A DNA stretch of 51,842 nucleotides from Mogibacterium sp. GTDB lineage: Bacteria; Bacillota; Clostridia; Peptostreptococcales; Anaerovoracaceae. Where the stretch lies: NCBI GenBank assembly GCA_017433975.1, contig JAFRGD010000015.1, positions 1 to 51,842 on the forward strand. Direction: 5' to 3'. The notes beneath the pieces are model-generated. The model searched no databases. It was not told the DNA's origin and saw nothing but the letters and a program-made list of their open reading frames with translations. Positions 44,156-51,842 of the stretch are shown here, piece by piece (positions within the stretch are counted from its first letter, which is position 1; each line of letters begins with the position of its first letter). Made by a program: the position numbers and the translations under genes.

Positions 44156-44949
44156 TGCGCTTTACAAAAATGCAAGGCCTGGGCAATGATTATATCTACG
44201 TCTACGGAGAAGTGCCCGGGAGCGCAGCGGAGCTCTCCGTCCGGCTCTCGGACCGCCACTTCGGCGTCGGCGCGGACGGAATGATCTATATCTCCCCCTC
44301 CCCGGTCGTGGACTTCCGGATGCGGGTCTTCAACGCGGACGGGAGTGAGGCGCTGATGTGCGGGAACGGAATCCGGTGCGTCGGGAAATTCGTTTATGAC
44401 AAAGGATACACCGATAAAACCACTTTGAAGATCGAAACGCTGTCCGGCGTCCGGACCGTAAATCTCCACGTCACCGACGGCTACGTCGCGTCAGCGTCCG
44501 TGGACATGGGAGCGGCTGTGGTCGGAGAAGACATGACGCTCGCGGTCGATGAAACGACGGTCACATGCACGCCGGTGTCGGTCGGGAATCCGCATGCGGT
44601 CCTCTTCGTCGACGACGCGGAGCAGGCTCCCGTGAATACTGTCGGCCCGCTCCTCGAGCATGATGCGGCCTTTCCGGGCGGCGTGAATGTGGAGTTCGTG
44701 CAGATCCTCGGCGACCAGGCGCTCCGCATGCGGGTCTGGGAGCGCGGAAGCGGCGTCACGATGGCGTGCGGGACAGGCGCGTGCGCTTCTGCGGCAGCTG
44801 CCGTCCACAAAGGCTACTGCCGCGCGGATCAGCCGGTCACAGTGATTCTCGACGGCGGACCGCTGGCGGTGACCGTCGGCGCTGATTTTGAAATAATTAT
44901 GAATGGATCCGCGGTAACGGTTTACGAAGGCGAAATCGAGCGGTTATAA
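44155..44949 (+). CDS. dapF: Diaminopimelate epimerase
   Basis: A 264-residue cofactor-independent epimerase that converts LL- to meso-diaminopimelate for lysine and peptidoglycan. The two catalytic cysteines are present: Cys69 ([13 protein letters not shown]) and Cys205 (ACGTGACA). The N-terminal [16 protein letters not shown] is typical. AGGAGG lies nine bases before the ATG at 44155, and translation is coupled to the deacetylase. This completes the acetyl branch of the pathway within about 5.5 kb. Confidence 0.95.
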   Translation: MRFTKMQGLGNDYIYVYGEVPGSAAELSVRLSDRHFGVGADGMIYISPSPVVDFRMRVFNADGSEALMCGNGIRCVGKFVYDKGYTDKTTLKIETLSGVRTVNLHVTDGYVASASVDMGAAVVGEDMTLAVDETTVTCTPVSVGNPHAVLFVDDAEQAPVNTVGPLLEHDAAFPGGVNVEFVQILGDQALRMRVWERGSGVTMACGTGACASAAAAVHKGYCRADQPVTVILDGGPLAVTVGADFEIIMNGSAVTVYEGEIERL

Positions 44950-44989
44950 TAACAAGGTGATAATTTACAGTAACAGGAAGGGAACGGCT

Positions 44990-46615
44990 ATGAAGTATAT
45001 TTTTGTAACAGGAGGCGTGGTCTCCGGGCTCGGAAAAGGCATCACAGCGGCGTCGCTCGGGCGGCTCCTCAAGGCCCGCGGCCTCCGCGTCGCAGCGCAA
45101 AAGATGGACCCGTACATCAACGTCGACCCGGGCACGATGAGCCCGTACCAGCACGGCGAAGTGTTCGTCACGGAGGACGGCGCGGAGACCGACCTCGACC
45201 TCGGCCACTACGAGCGGTTCATCGATGAGGACCTCAACAAGTATTCGAACCTCACGACCGGTAAAGTCTACTGGAACGTGTTGAATAAAGAACGCCACGG
45301 GGAGTACCTCGGGTCGACCGTCCAGGTCATCCCGCACATCACGGACGAAATCAAGCGCTTCGTCTACCGGGTCGGCAAGCGGACCAACGCGGACGTCGTC
45401 ATCACGGAGATCGGCGGGACGATCGGTGACATCGAGTCCCAGCCGTTCATCGAGGCAGCGCGGCAGATCTCGCTCGAGGTTGGAAAGGAAAACTGCCTCT
45501 TCATCCACGTAACGCTGGTCCCGTACCTCTCGGCGTCGGAGGAGCACAAGTCCAAACCGACCCAGCACTCCGTCAACGAGCTACAGGGCATGGGCATCCG
45601 CCCGGACATCATCGTGCTCCGGTGCGACCGGCCGCTCGAGCCGTCCATCTTCAGTAAAATCGCCCTTTTCTGCAACGTCAGCCAGGACTGCGTCATCGAA
45701 AACCGCACCCTGCCGAACCTCTACGAGGCACCGCTGATGCTCGAAGCGTCGGGCTTCTCAGACGTCGTGTGCCGGGGGCTTGGGATCGACGCGCCGCCGC
45801 CGGACCTCAAGGAGTGGCAGGACATGGTCGACCGCATCAAAGGACGACAGGGCACCGTGCACATCGGGTTGGTCGGTAAGTACGTCGGCCTGCACGACGC
45901 GTATCTGTCCGTCGCGGAGGCGCTCCGCCACGCGGGCTACCACAACGACACGCACGTCAAGATCCACTGGATCGACGCGGAGCAGGTCACCGACGCGACC
46001 GCTGGCGAGCTCCTGTCCGACGTCGACGCCATCATCGTGCCGGGCGGCTTCGGCGACCGCGGCATCGAAGGCATGATCTCCGCCGCGCGCTACGCCCGCG
46101 AGAACATGGTCCCGTATTTCGGAATCTGCCTCGGCATGCAAATTTCGGTCATCGAATTCGCGCGGAACGTCGCAGGCCTCACCGGCGCGAACTCCGGAGA
46201 GTTCGATCCGCTCAGCCCGCACAAGGTCATCGACTTCATGCCGGGCCAGAGCGACGAGATCGATAAAGGCGGAACACTGCGGCTCGGCGCCTACCCGTGC
46301 GTCATCCAGCCGGGAACCGTGATGGCGGCGCTTTATCAGTCCGACGTCATCAGCGAACGCCACCGCCACCGCTACGAATTCAACAATGACTACCGCGGTA
46401 TCCTAACGGACGCCGGTCTCGTCCTGAGCGGCATGTCGCCGGACGGCACGCTCGTCGAAACGGTCGAGCTGCCGGGCAGGGCCTTCCACGTCGGCGTGCA
46501 GTACCATCCGGAGTTCAAGAGCCGCCCGAACCGGCCGCACCCGCTGTTCGAGGGCTTTATCCGCGCTGCGCAGGGCTTCGCCTCTGTTCATCCGGAGCGT
46601 CATGTGATACAATGA
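44990..46615 (+). CDS. pyrG: CTP synthase
   Basis: A 541-residue CTP synthase converting UTP, ATP and glutamine to CTP. The synthase domain (1-265) starts with [16 protein letters not shown]. The glutaminase domain carries the nucleophile in YFGICLGMQ and the His-Glu pair in YHPEFKSRP. The start at 44990 follows AAGGGA; an earlier in-frame ATG is not supported. The 40-base leader has no GGGC-type start-site attenuator. It is the first of two glutamine-using enzymes here (glmS follows). Confidence 0.97.
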   Translation: MKYIFVTGGVVSGLGKGITAASLGRLLKARGLRVAAQKMDPYINVDPGTMSPYQHGEVFVTEDGAETDLDLGHYERFIDEDLNKYSNLTTGKVYWNVLNKERHGEYLGSTVQVIPHITDEIKRFVYRVGKRTNADVVITEIGGTIGDIESQPFIEAARQISLEVGKENCLFIHVTLVPYLSASEEHKSKPTQHSVNELQGMGIRPDIIVLRCDRPLEPSIFSKIALFCNVSQDCVIENRTLPNLYEAPLMLEASGFSDVVCRGLGIDAPPPDLKEWQDMVDRIKGRQGTVHIGLVGKYVGLHDAYLSVAEALRHAGYHNDTHVKIHWIDAEQVTDATAGELLSDVDAIIVPGGFGDRGIEGMISAARYARENMVPYFGICLGMQISVIEFARNVAGLTGANSGEFDPLSPHKVIDFMPGQSDEIDKGGTLRLGAYPCVIQPGTVMAALYQSDVISERHRHRYEFNNDYRGILTDAGLVLSGMSPDGTLVETVELPGRAFHVGVQYHPEFKSRPNRPHPLFEGFIRAAQGFASVHPERHVIQ

Positions 46616-46673
46616 TAGAAAGGCCCAAAAGTGCTATTTTCGGGTCACTATAAAGGGACAAAGGGAAATTAAC

Positions 46674-48542
46674 ATGTGTGGAATCGTAGGATATACCGGA
46701 CACAGGCAGGCTGCGCCGATTCTGCTCGACGGCCTTGCCAAACTGGAATACCGCGGATATGACTCCGCGGGTCTTGCCGTCCGCGACGGCAGCAACCTCG
46801 CCGAGGTCGTCAAGGCGACCGGCAAACTTCACAACCTCGCCGAAAAGACGAACAACGGCGCCGCGCTCCGCGGGTGCTGCGGCATCGGTCACACGCGCTG
46901 GGCGACGCACGGCGAGCCGACCGAGGTCAACGCCCACCCGCACGTCAGTGGAAACGCCGCGCGGACGGCCTCCGGGCCGGTCGAGTCGGCGGTCGTCGGC
47001 GTTCACAACGGGATCATTGAGAATTACGAGGAGCTCGAGGAGAAACTCCTCCGGCACGGCTACGAGTTTTACAGCGCCACGGACACCGAGGTCGTCATCA
47101 AGCTCGTAGATTATTATTACAAGAAATATAAGATCGGTCCGATCGACGCCATCAACCGCATGATGGTGCGCGTGCGCGGCAGCTACGCGCTCGCGATGAT
47201 GTTCACGGACTACCCGGGGGAAATCTACGCGGCGCGGCGGGAAAGCCCGCTGATCGTCGGGGCCACCGATGATGAAGGATATGTCGCTTCCGACGTCCCG
47301 GCGATTTTGAACCATACGCGGACGGTTTACTATGTCGACAACCTGCAAGCCGTACGCGTCCTGCCGGGCGAGGCGCATTTTTACGACCTGAACGGTGACG
47401 AGGTCACCGTCGAGCCTACCGTCATCACCTGGGACGCCGCTGCGGCCGAAAAAGGCGGCTACGAGCACTTCATGATCAAGGAGATCCACGAGCAGCCGAC
47501 CGCGGTCCGCGACACGCTGCAGAGCCTGATCAAGGGCGGCCGGATCGACCTGACCGGCGCCGGCTTGACCGAGGACGACCTGCGGAAGTTCTCTGCCGTC
47601 CATATCGCCGCCTGCGGCTCGGCCTGGCACGTCGGGATGTGCGCGCAGTACGTCATCGAGGACCTCGCCGAGATCCCGGTCCGGGTGGAGCTCGCTTCCG
47701 AGTTCCGGTATCATAAACTTCTGATTGACCCGGACGCGCTCGTCATCATCATTTCGCAGTCCGGCGAAACCGCGGACAGCCTCGCGGCGCTCCGCGCGGC
47801 CAAGGAAAAAGGCATTCGGACCCTCGGCATCGTCAACGTCGTCGGTTCGACCATCGCGCGCGAGGCGGACAGCGTCCTCTACACGCTCGCCGGTCCGGAA
47901 ATCGCCGTCGCCACGACCAAGGCCTTCAGCGCCCAGCTCGCGGCCGTTTACTGCTTCGCGGTCAAACTCGCGCACGTCCGCGGCAAACTGTCCGATGACC
48001 GTTATGCCGACCTCGTGGCGGAACTCCTGACCCTCCCGGACAAGGCCACCCGCGCGCTCGCGGACAAGGAACGCATCCAGTGGTTCGCGGCCAAATATTC
48101 CAACGCCCGCGACGTGTTCTTCATCGGCCGGGGCGCGGACTACGCCATCAGCCTCGAGGGCAGCCTCAAGATGAAGGAAATCAGCTACATCCACAGCGAG
48201 GCGTACGCCGCCGGCGAGCTCAAGCACGGGACGATCAGCCTCATCGAGGACAACACGCTGGTCATCGGCATCCTGACGCAGACCCGCCTGTACGAGAAGA
48301 CCGTCAGCAACATGGTCGAGTGCCAGGCCCGCGGCGCTTACCTGATGGGCCTGACCTGCTACGGGAACTACAACGTCGAGGACCACGTGAACTTCACGAT
48401 CTACGTCCCAAAGACGGACGAGCACTTCACTGGCCTCCTCGCGGTCATCCCGCTCCAGCTGCTCGGCTACTACATCAGCGTCTCCAAGGGCCTCGACGTC
48501 GACAAGCCGCGCAACCTGGCCAAGAGCGTCACTGTAGAATAA
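46674..48542 (+). CDS. glmS: Glutamine-fructose-6-phosphate aminotransferase
   Basis: A 622-residue enzyme that makes glucosamine-6-phosphate for cell-wall amino sugars. The glutaminase domain starts at Cys2 (MCGIVGYTG) with ALRGCCGIGHTRWATHGEP. Two SIS sugar-isomerase domains follow (ACGSAWHVGMCA; IGRGADYAISLEGSLKMKE). The C-terminus NLAKSVTVE is the family's usual end. AAAGGGAA precedes the ATG. The upstream spacer is only 58 bases, too short for a glmS ribozyme. Confidence 0.97.
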   Translation: MCGIVGYTGHRQAAPILLDGLAKLEYRGYDSAGLAVRDGSNLAEVVKATGKLHNLAEKTNNGAALRGCCGIGHTRWATHGEPTEVNAHPHVSGNAARTASGPVESAVVGVHNGIIENYEELEEKLLRHGYEFYSATDTEVVIKLVDYYYKKYKIGPIDAINRMMVRVRGSYALAMMFTDYPGEIYAARRESPLIVGATDDEGYVASDVPAILNHTRTVYYVDNLQAVRVLPGEAHFYDLNGDEVTVEPTVITWDAAAAEKGGYEHFMIKEIHEQPTAVRDTLQSLIKGGRIDLTGAGLTEDDLRKFSAVHIAACGSAWHVGMCAQYVIEDLAEIPVRVELASEFRYHKLLIDPDALVIIISQSGETADSLAALRAAKEKGIRTLGIVNVVGSTIAREADSVLYTLAGPEIAVATTKAFSAQLAAVYCFAVKLAHVRGKLSDDRYADLVAELLTLPDKATRALADKERIQWFAAKYSNARDVFFIGRGADYAISLEGSLKMKEISYIHSEAYAAGELKHGTISLIEDNTLVIGILTQTRLYEKTVSNMVECQARGAYLMGLTCYGNYNVEDHVNFTIYVPKTDEHFTGLLAVIPLQLLGYYISVSKGLDVDKPRNLAKSVTVE

Positions 48543-48622
48543 TAAATACGTTATAACGCAATCAATCGTTACCGCCCGTTGATATTAGTTCGTTTGCTTC
48601 GCTTCGAGAAAGGGGGCTGCCG

Positions 48623-49939
48623 ATGCAGGAACTCAACAAGCACGTCAAAGAGATCAACCATCTGCTGGAACGGTACGGGGTGCGGTTCGGCATTTACAAG
48701 GACGGTGTGTTCAAAGAGCAACTGTTTCCGTTCGACCCGATCCCGCGCGTCATCGGCAAACAGGAGTGGGACGAGATCGAAGCCGGCCTGATCCAGCGCG
48801 TGACCGCGCTCAACCTGTTCCTCCAGGACATTTACGGGGATAAGAAGATCGTCAAAGACGGTGTGATCCCGCCGGAGTTCATCTTCTCGTCGTCCGGCTA
48901 CCTGGCCGCGTGCGAAGGCATGCGGACCCCAAAAGGCATCGCTTCTCACATTTCCGGTATCGACCTCGTGCAGGGCAAGGACGGCAAGTGGTACGTCCTC
49001 GAGGACAACCTCCGGATCCCGTCCGGCGCGTCGTATCCGCTGATCGCGCGCGACCTCTGCCGCAAGGCGAGCCCGAGCACCTTCGCGAACACCCCGGTCG
49101 CCGACAACCGCGACTACGCGGCGCTCCTCCGGAGCACCATGAACTACGTCAACACCGGCGGCCTCAACGTCATCCTGACGCCGGGACGGTATAATGCCGC
49201 GTTCTTTGAGCACTCCTACCTCGCAGAGCGGACCGGCGCCGTCCTGGCATACAACACCGACCTCTTCGTCGAGGACGACAAGGTCTACCTCCGGAGCGCC
49301 CGCAGCAAGCGCCGCGTCGGCGCCATCTACCGGCGGACCTCGGACGAGTACCTCGATCCCCTCGCCTTCAACCCGGAGTCCCTCATCGGCGTTCCGGGCC
49401 TCTTCCAGGCGTACCGCAAGGGCAACGTCGCCCTCCTGAACGCGCCGGGCAACGGCGTCGCGGACGACAAGGGCATCTACTACTTCGTACCAAAGATGGT
49501 CGAATATTACCTCGGCGAGTCCTGCCGGACCAACAATGCGCCGACGTACCTCCCGTACTACGAGGAGGACAAGAAATACGTCCTCGAGAACTTCGACAAG
49601 CTCGTCATCAAGGACGTCGCGGAAGCCGGCGGCTACGGCGTCGTCTTCGGCAGTTCGCTCACCAAGGCGAAGCGAGAAGAATTCATCGAAACCGTCAAGG
49701 CGGAGCCGCGCCGCTTCATCGCGCAGGAGGTCATCGACTTCATCGACCTCGACATTCTCGACGACGACGGCGTGACCCCGGTCCCGCGCAAGGCGGACCT
49801 CCGGGCCTACGTCCTCGCCGGCGAAACCGTCCGCGTCTGGAAGAGCGGACTCACGCGGTTCTCGCGCAATCCGGATTCGTTCATCGTCAACTCATCGCAG
49901 GGAGGAGGGTTTAAGGACACATGGGTACTGCTACGCTAG
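48623..49939 (+). CDS. Circularly permuted ATP-grasp protein
   Basis: A 438-residue protein of the circularly permuted ATP-grasp type (formerly DUF404/DUF407). Typical blocks are ERYGVRFGIYKDG, PFDPIPRVI, NLFLQDIYGDKKIVKDGVIP, YVLEDNLRIPSGASYPL and VIKDVAEAGGYGVVFG. It likely forms an amide bond with ATP. The 3' end overlaps the alpha-E gene by 19 bases. The set of ATP-grasp, alpha-E and transglutaminase genes is a recurring bacterial cluster, predicted from comparative genomics to make and process a small peptide. The product is unknown. Confidence 0.92.
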   Translation: MQELNKHVKEINHLLERYGVRFGIYKDGVFKEQLFPFDPIPRVIGKQEWDEIEAGLIQRVTALNLFLQDIYGDKKIVKDGVIPPEFIFSSSGYLAACEGMRTPKGIASHISGIDLVQGKDGKWYVLEDNLRIPSGASYPLIARDLCRKASPSTFANTPVADNRDYAALLRSTMNYVNTGGLNVILTPGRYNAAFFEHSYLAERTGAVLAYNTDLFVEDDKVYLRSARSKRRVGAIYRRTSDEYLDPLAFNPESLIGVPGLFQAYRKGNVALLNAPGNGVADDKGIYYFVPKMVEYYLGESCRTNNAPTYLPYYEEDKKYVLENFDKLVIKDVAEAGGYGVVFGSSLTKAKREEFIETVKAEPRRFIAQEVIDFIDLDILDDDGVTPVPRKADLRAYVLAGETVRVWKSGLTRFSRNPDSFIVNSSQGGGFKDTWVLLR

Positions 49940-50595
49940 TCAAACTGGACGAGCTGCTGTGGCTCGGCCGCTACATGGAGCGGGTCTACCAGTCCATCAA
50001 CATGTACAAGATGACCTACGACCAGCTGATCGACCAGGACGCTTCTTTCTACAAGAACGAATGCGAACGCATGGGGATTCCGGACACGTTCGACTCCCCG
50101 CAGGACTTCGCGTGGCGGATCGCCTTCGACACCGAGCACCCGCTTTCGATTATCACCACCCTGTACCGCGCGTACGACAACGCCATGATCCTGCGGGACG
50201 AGATCACCTCGGAGACGCTCGCGTACATCCACCTCGCCCTCGCGGAGATGAAGCGCGGCAAGACCAGCGAGGCGCCGCTCATGGAGCTCCAGCTGGTTGA
50301 AGACCTCGTCTATTCGTTCTGGGGCTGCCTGGACGACAAGGTCCACCGGCAGAGCGTCCGCAACACCGTCAAGGTCGGCAAATACCTCGAGCGGCTCGAC
50401 GTGCTGCTGCGCCGGGAGCCGGACCGCGAAGACCTCTCGCGCGAAATCAACCGCCTGGCGTCCAAGATCGACACCACGGACCTCCCGTATAACCGGACCG
50501 CCCTGCTCTACGCGATCGCGATGATCGAGGACGAGGACGCGAGTTTCGAAGCCATCAAGGAAAAAGTCTGGGAGATCATCCCTCCGTTCCTTTAG
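49921..50595 (+). CDS. Alpha-E domain protein
   Basis: A 224-residue all-helical protein of the alpha-E family (DUF403), with WLGRYMERVYQSINM near the N-terminus and ETLAYIHLALAEM in the middle. The family is nearly always encoded next to circularly permuted ATP-grasp genes. Its reaction is unknown. The start lies inside the ATP-grasp gene (19-base overlap), preceded by GGGAGGAGGG, which suggests coupled translation and a protein complex. Confidence 0.9.
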   Translation: MGTATLVKLDELLWLGRYMERVYQSINMYKMTYDQLIDQDASFYKNECERMGIPDTFDSPQDFAWRIAFDTEHPLSIITTLYRAYDNAMILRDEITSETLAYIHLALAEMKRGKTSEAPLMELQLVEDLVYSFWGCLDDKVHRQSVRNTVKVGKYLERLDVLLRREPDREDLSREINRLASKIDTTDLPYNRTALLYAIAMIEDEDASFEAIKEKVWEIIPPFL

Positions 50596-50627
50596 AATAA
50601 AAAAGAAGAAAAGGAGCGCATCGGTTC

Positions 50628-51419
50628 ATGCAGCTCAGTTTCAGCTATCACCTGACGCTTGATTTTTCAGAGCCTGTGGAGGACCAGTACTTTTCGTTCC
50701 TGTGCCTTCCAAGGGAGACCGCGCGGCAGCGGGTGCTTTCGCTTACGACGGAAGTCCGGCCTGCCGCGAATCTATCACAAGATGCGGACGGCTCCGGCAA
50801 TCCGCAGCTTTACGGTGTCGTCCGCGCGGCGCACCGTTCGTTTGACCTCGCAGTGAGCGGCACGGTCGAGACCGGCGCTGCCCTGTACGAAGAATACCAG
50901 GACCCGGCGGACGTGACCCTCGTCCGCTATCTGGTCCCGTCCCGGTATACCGAGCCGGGTCCCGCGCTCCGCGCGCTGTACGAAGCCGCGCAGCTGTCCG
51001 CCCCGGCAGAACCATACGACAAGCTCCTTTACTACAGTAACTGTGTGAGGGAGTCCCTGCGGTACGTTCCGGCTTCCACGGACGTGCGGACGGCCGCAGA
51101 AGACGCCGTGCGGCTCGGAACCGGCGTCTGCCAGGACTACGCGCACGTCCTGACCGCCCTGCTCCGCATGGCCGGCGTGCCCGCCCGGTACGTCGTCGGG
51201 ATCATGCAGGGCGAGGGCGAAAGCCACGCCTGGGTCGAGGCGAACTGCCGCGGCTACTGGTACGGGATCGACCCGACCAACAACACGCTCCTGACGGACG
51301 GCTACATCAAGTTTGCGCACGGCCGGGACTACGCGGATTGCATGATCTCGCGCGGCGTCTTCCGAAACCCGCGCGCCGAACAGTCCGCCACCGTCACCGC
51401 CACCGTCACACCGCTCTAG
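50628..51419 (+). CDS. Transglutaminase-like cysteine peptidase
   Basis: A 263-residue protein. The N-terminal half is a beta-rich domain (1-135), common in this family before the catalytic domain. The transglutaminase-like core has the triad Cys168 (GTGVCQDYAHV), His200 (SHAWVEA) and Asp215 (YGIDPTNN). It would hydrolyse or transfer amide bonds. It completes the ATP-grasp / alpha-E / transglutaminase set. AAGGAG precedes the ATG. No signal peptide is visible, so it is probably cytoplasmic. Confidence 0.92.
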   Translation: MQLSFSYHLTLDFSEPVEDQYFSFLCLPRETARQRVLSLTTEVRPAANLSQDADGSGNPQLYGVVRAAHRSFDLAVSGTVETGAALYEEYQDPADVTLVRYLVPSRYTEPGPALRALYEAAQLSAPAEPYDKLLYYSNCVRESLRYVPASTDVRTAAEDAVRLGTGVCQDYAHVLTALLRMAGVPARYVVGIMQGEGESHAWVEANCRGYWYGIDPTNNTLLTDGYIKFAHGRDYADCMISRGVFRNPRAEQSATVTATVTPL

Positions 51420-51435
51420 GCGCGCGTTTATCATC

Positions 51436-51842
51436 GGCACGAGGCGCGAGCCTGCCGCCGTAGGCGTTGCGCGCTTTGTATAATACTTGCATTCTGTTTT
51501 GACTGGCGCGGGCTGTACCCTTGCTCTGCGGGGCCTGCCGGCAGCCGGTTCTTAGCAATTCGCGAGCCCGTCGGCGAGGCCTAGCATAGGCGCTTGCGCA
51601 TGATGCCTGGCTTTGCCGATGGGTGAAGCGAGAGCTTAGAACCGCTGCGTCGCCGGCACGAGGCGCGAGCCTGCCGCCGTAGGCGATGCGCGCTTTGTAT
51701 AATACTTGAATTCTGGTTTGCCTGGCGCGGGCTGTGCCCTTGCTCTGCGGGGCCTGCCGGCAGCCGGTTCTTAGCGATTTGCGAGCTCGTCGGCAAGGCC
51801 TGGCATAGGCGCTTGCGCATTATGCCAGGCCTTACCGATGGG
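51436..51842 (-). repeat. 219-bp tandem repeat array of the structured element (copy D truncated)
   Basis: Two direct repeats with a period of 219 bp and high identity (for example 51503 and 51722 both begin CTGGCGCGGGCTGT). The second is cut by the window end. Each unit holds one structured element on the minus strand plus a linker with TATAAT (51480 and 51699 regions). The truncated copy starts near 51719 and keeps its variable tip hairpin as a perfect stem (GGCCTGGCAT/ATGCCAGGCC). No protein gene is seen in this 423-base stretch. Confidence 0.8.
51500..51690 (-). repeat. Structured intergenic element, copy C
   Basis: Copy C on the minus strand, core 51530-51673. Helices in plus-strand coordinates: TGCCGGC/GCCGGCA (51536-51542, 51652-51658), CGGTTCT/AGAACCG (51546-51552, 51638-51644) and a TCGGC/GCCGA helix nearer the tip. 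The conserved bulges and the CTAAGCTCTCGCTTC and CTCGCGAATTGCTAAG segments match copies A and B. The middle pair of the CGGTNCT/AGNACCG helix is A-T in copy A, G-C in B and T-A in C, direct evidence of compensatory change. The outer stem is not clear here. Confidence 0.75.

Noticed and set aside
46616..46673. Possible glmS ribozyme ahead of glmS
   Set aside because: The spacer is 58 bases and lacks the conserved AGCGCC core; a glmS ribozyme needs well over 100 nt.
51421..51842. Tandem repeat considered as an insertion sequence or CRISPR
   Set aside because: No transposase frame, no terminal target duplication and no short spacer-repeat pattern; it is the structured element in tandem.

Overview
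The window looks like chromosome from a GC-rich anaerobic member of the Bacillota (Clostridia). The basis is the gene content: butyrate kinase, type III glutamine synthetase, a tandem glycine riboswitch, a T-box leader, a NiaR-type regulator, AGGAGG ribosome binding sites, and the acetylated diaminopimelate route. No phage genes, transposase, CRISPR array, rRNA or tRNA were recognised. I cannot name the species.

Layout. (1) 1-16.7 kb, minus strand: a type VII (ESX/WXG100) secretion locus in two transcription units. The upstream unit (16554 to 2950) runs: zinc-ribbon membrane protein, membrane TPR/propeller protein, double-FHA protein, Ser/Thr kinase-TM-TPR protein, small membrane protein, zinc-ribbon protein, EssC, LytTR regulator, unknown protein, EsaB/YukD. 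The downstream unit (2553 to beyond base 1) has six WXG100-like proteins and a second Ser/Thr kinase cut by the window edge. Both units are preceded by the same operator layout: two direct repeats 21 bp apart, the nearer one starting exactly 44 bp before a -10 box. This is what a LytTR-domain activator would bind, and the locus encodes one. (2) 16.7-18.6 kb: niaR and a divergent EIIC-like transporter with palindromic operators on both promoters. (3) 18.6-26 kb: SipW-type signal peptidase, butyrate kinase, DUF4037 protein, GNAT acetyltransferase, cupin, flavin reductase, and a DUF5058 / membrane protein / M20 amidohydrolase operon. (4) 25.9-33.8 kb: tandem glycine riboswitch, then a gcvT-glyA fusion, gcvH, gcvPA, gcvPB and lpdA, a complete glycine cleavage system with serine hydroxymethyltransferase. 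(5) 33.8-39.4 kb: small unknown gene, AraC-type regulator, an Asn-type T-box leader, asparagine synthase and glutamine synthetase III. (6) 39.4-45 kb: dapH, Dabb protein, YkvI-like transporter, aminotransferase, M20 deacetylase and dapF, which together cover the acetyl branch of diaminopimelate/lysine synthesis. (7) 45-51.4 kb: pyrG, glmS, and a circularly permuted ATP-grasp / alpha-E / transglutaminase trio.

The most unusual non-coding signal is a structured element of about 190 nt present at least four times: 2666-2864 (+), 32049-32238 (+), and a 219-bp tandem pair at 51436-51842 (-). The copies share conserved bulges and loops, while several helices change sequence with pairing kept. I do not recognise the family.
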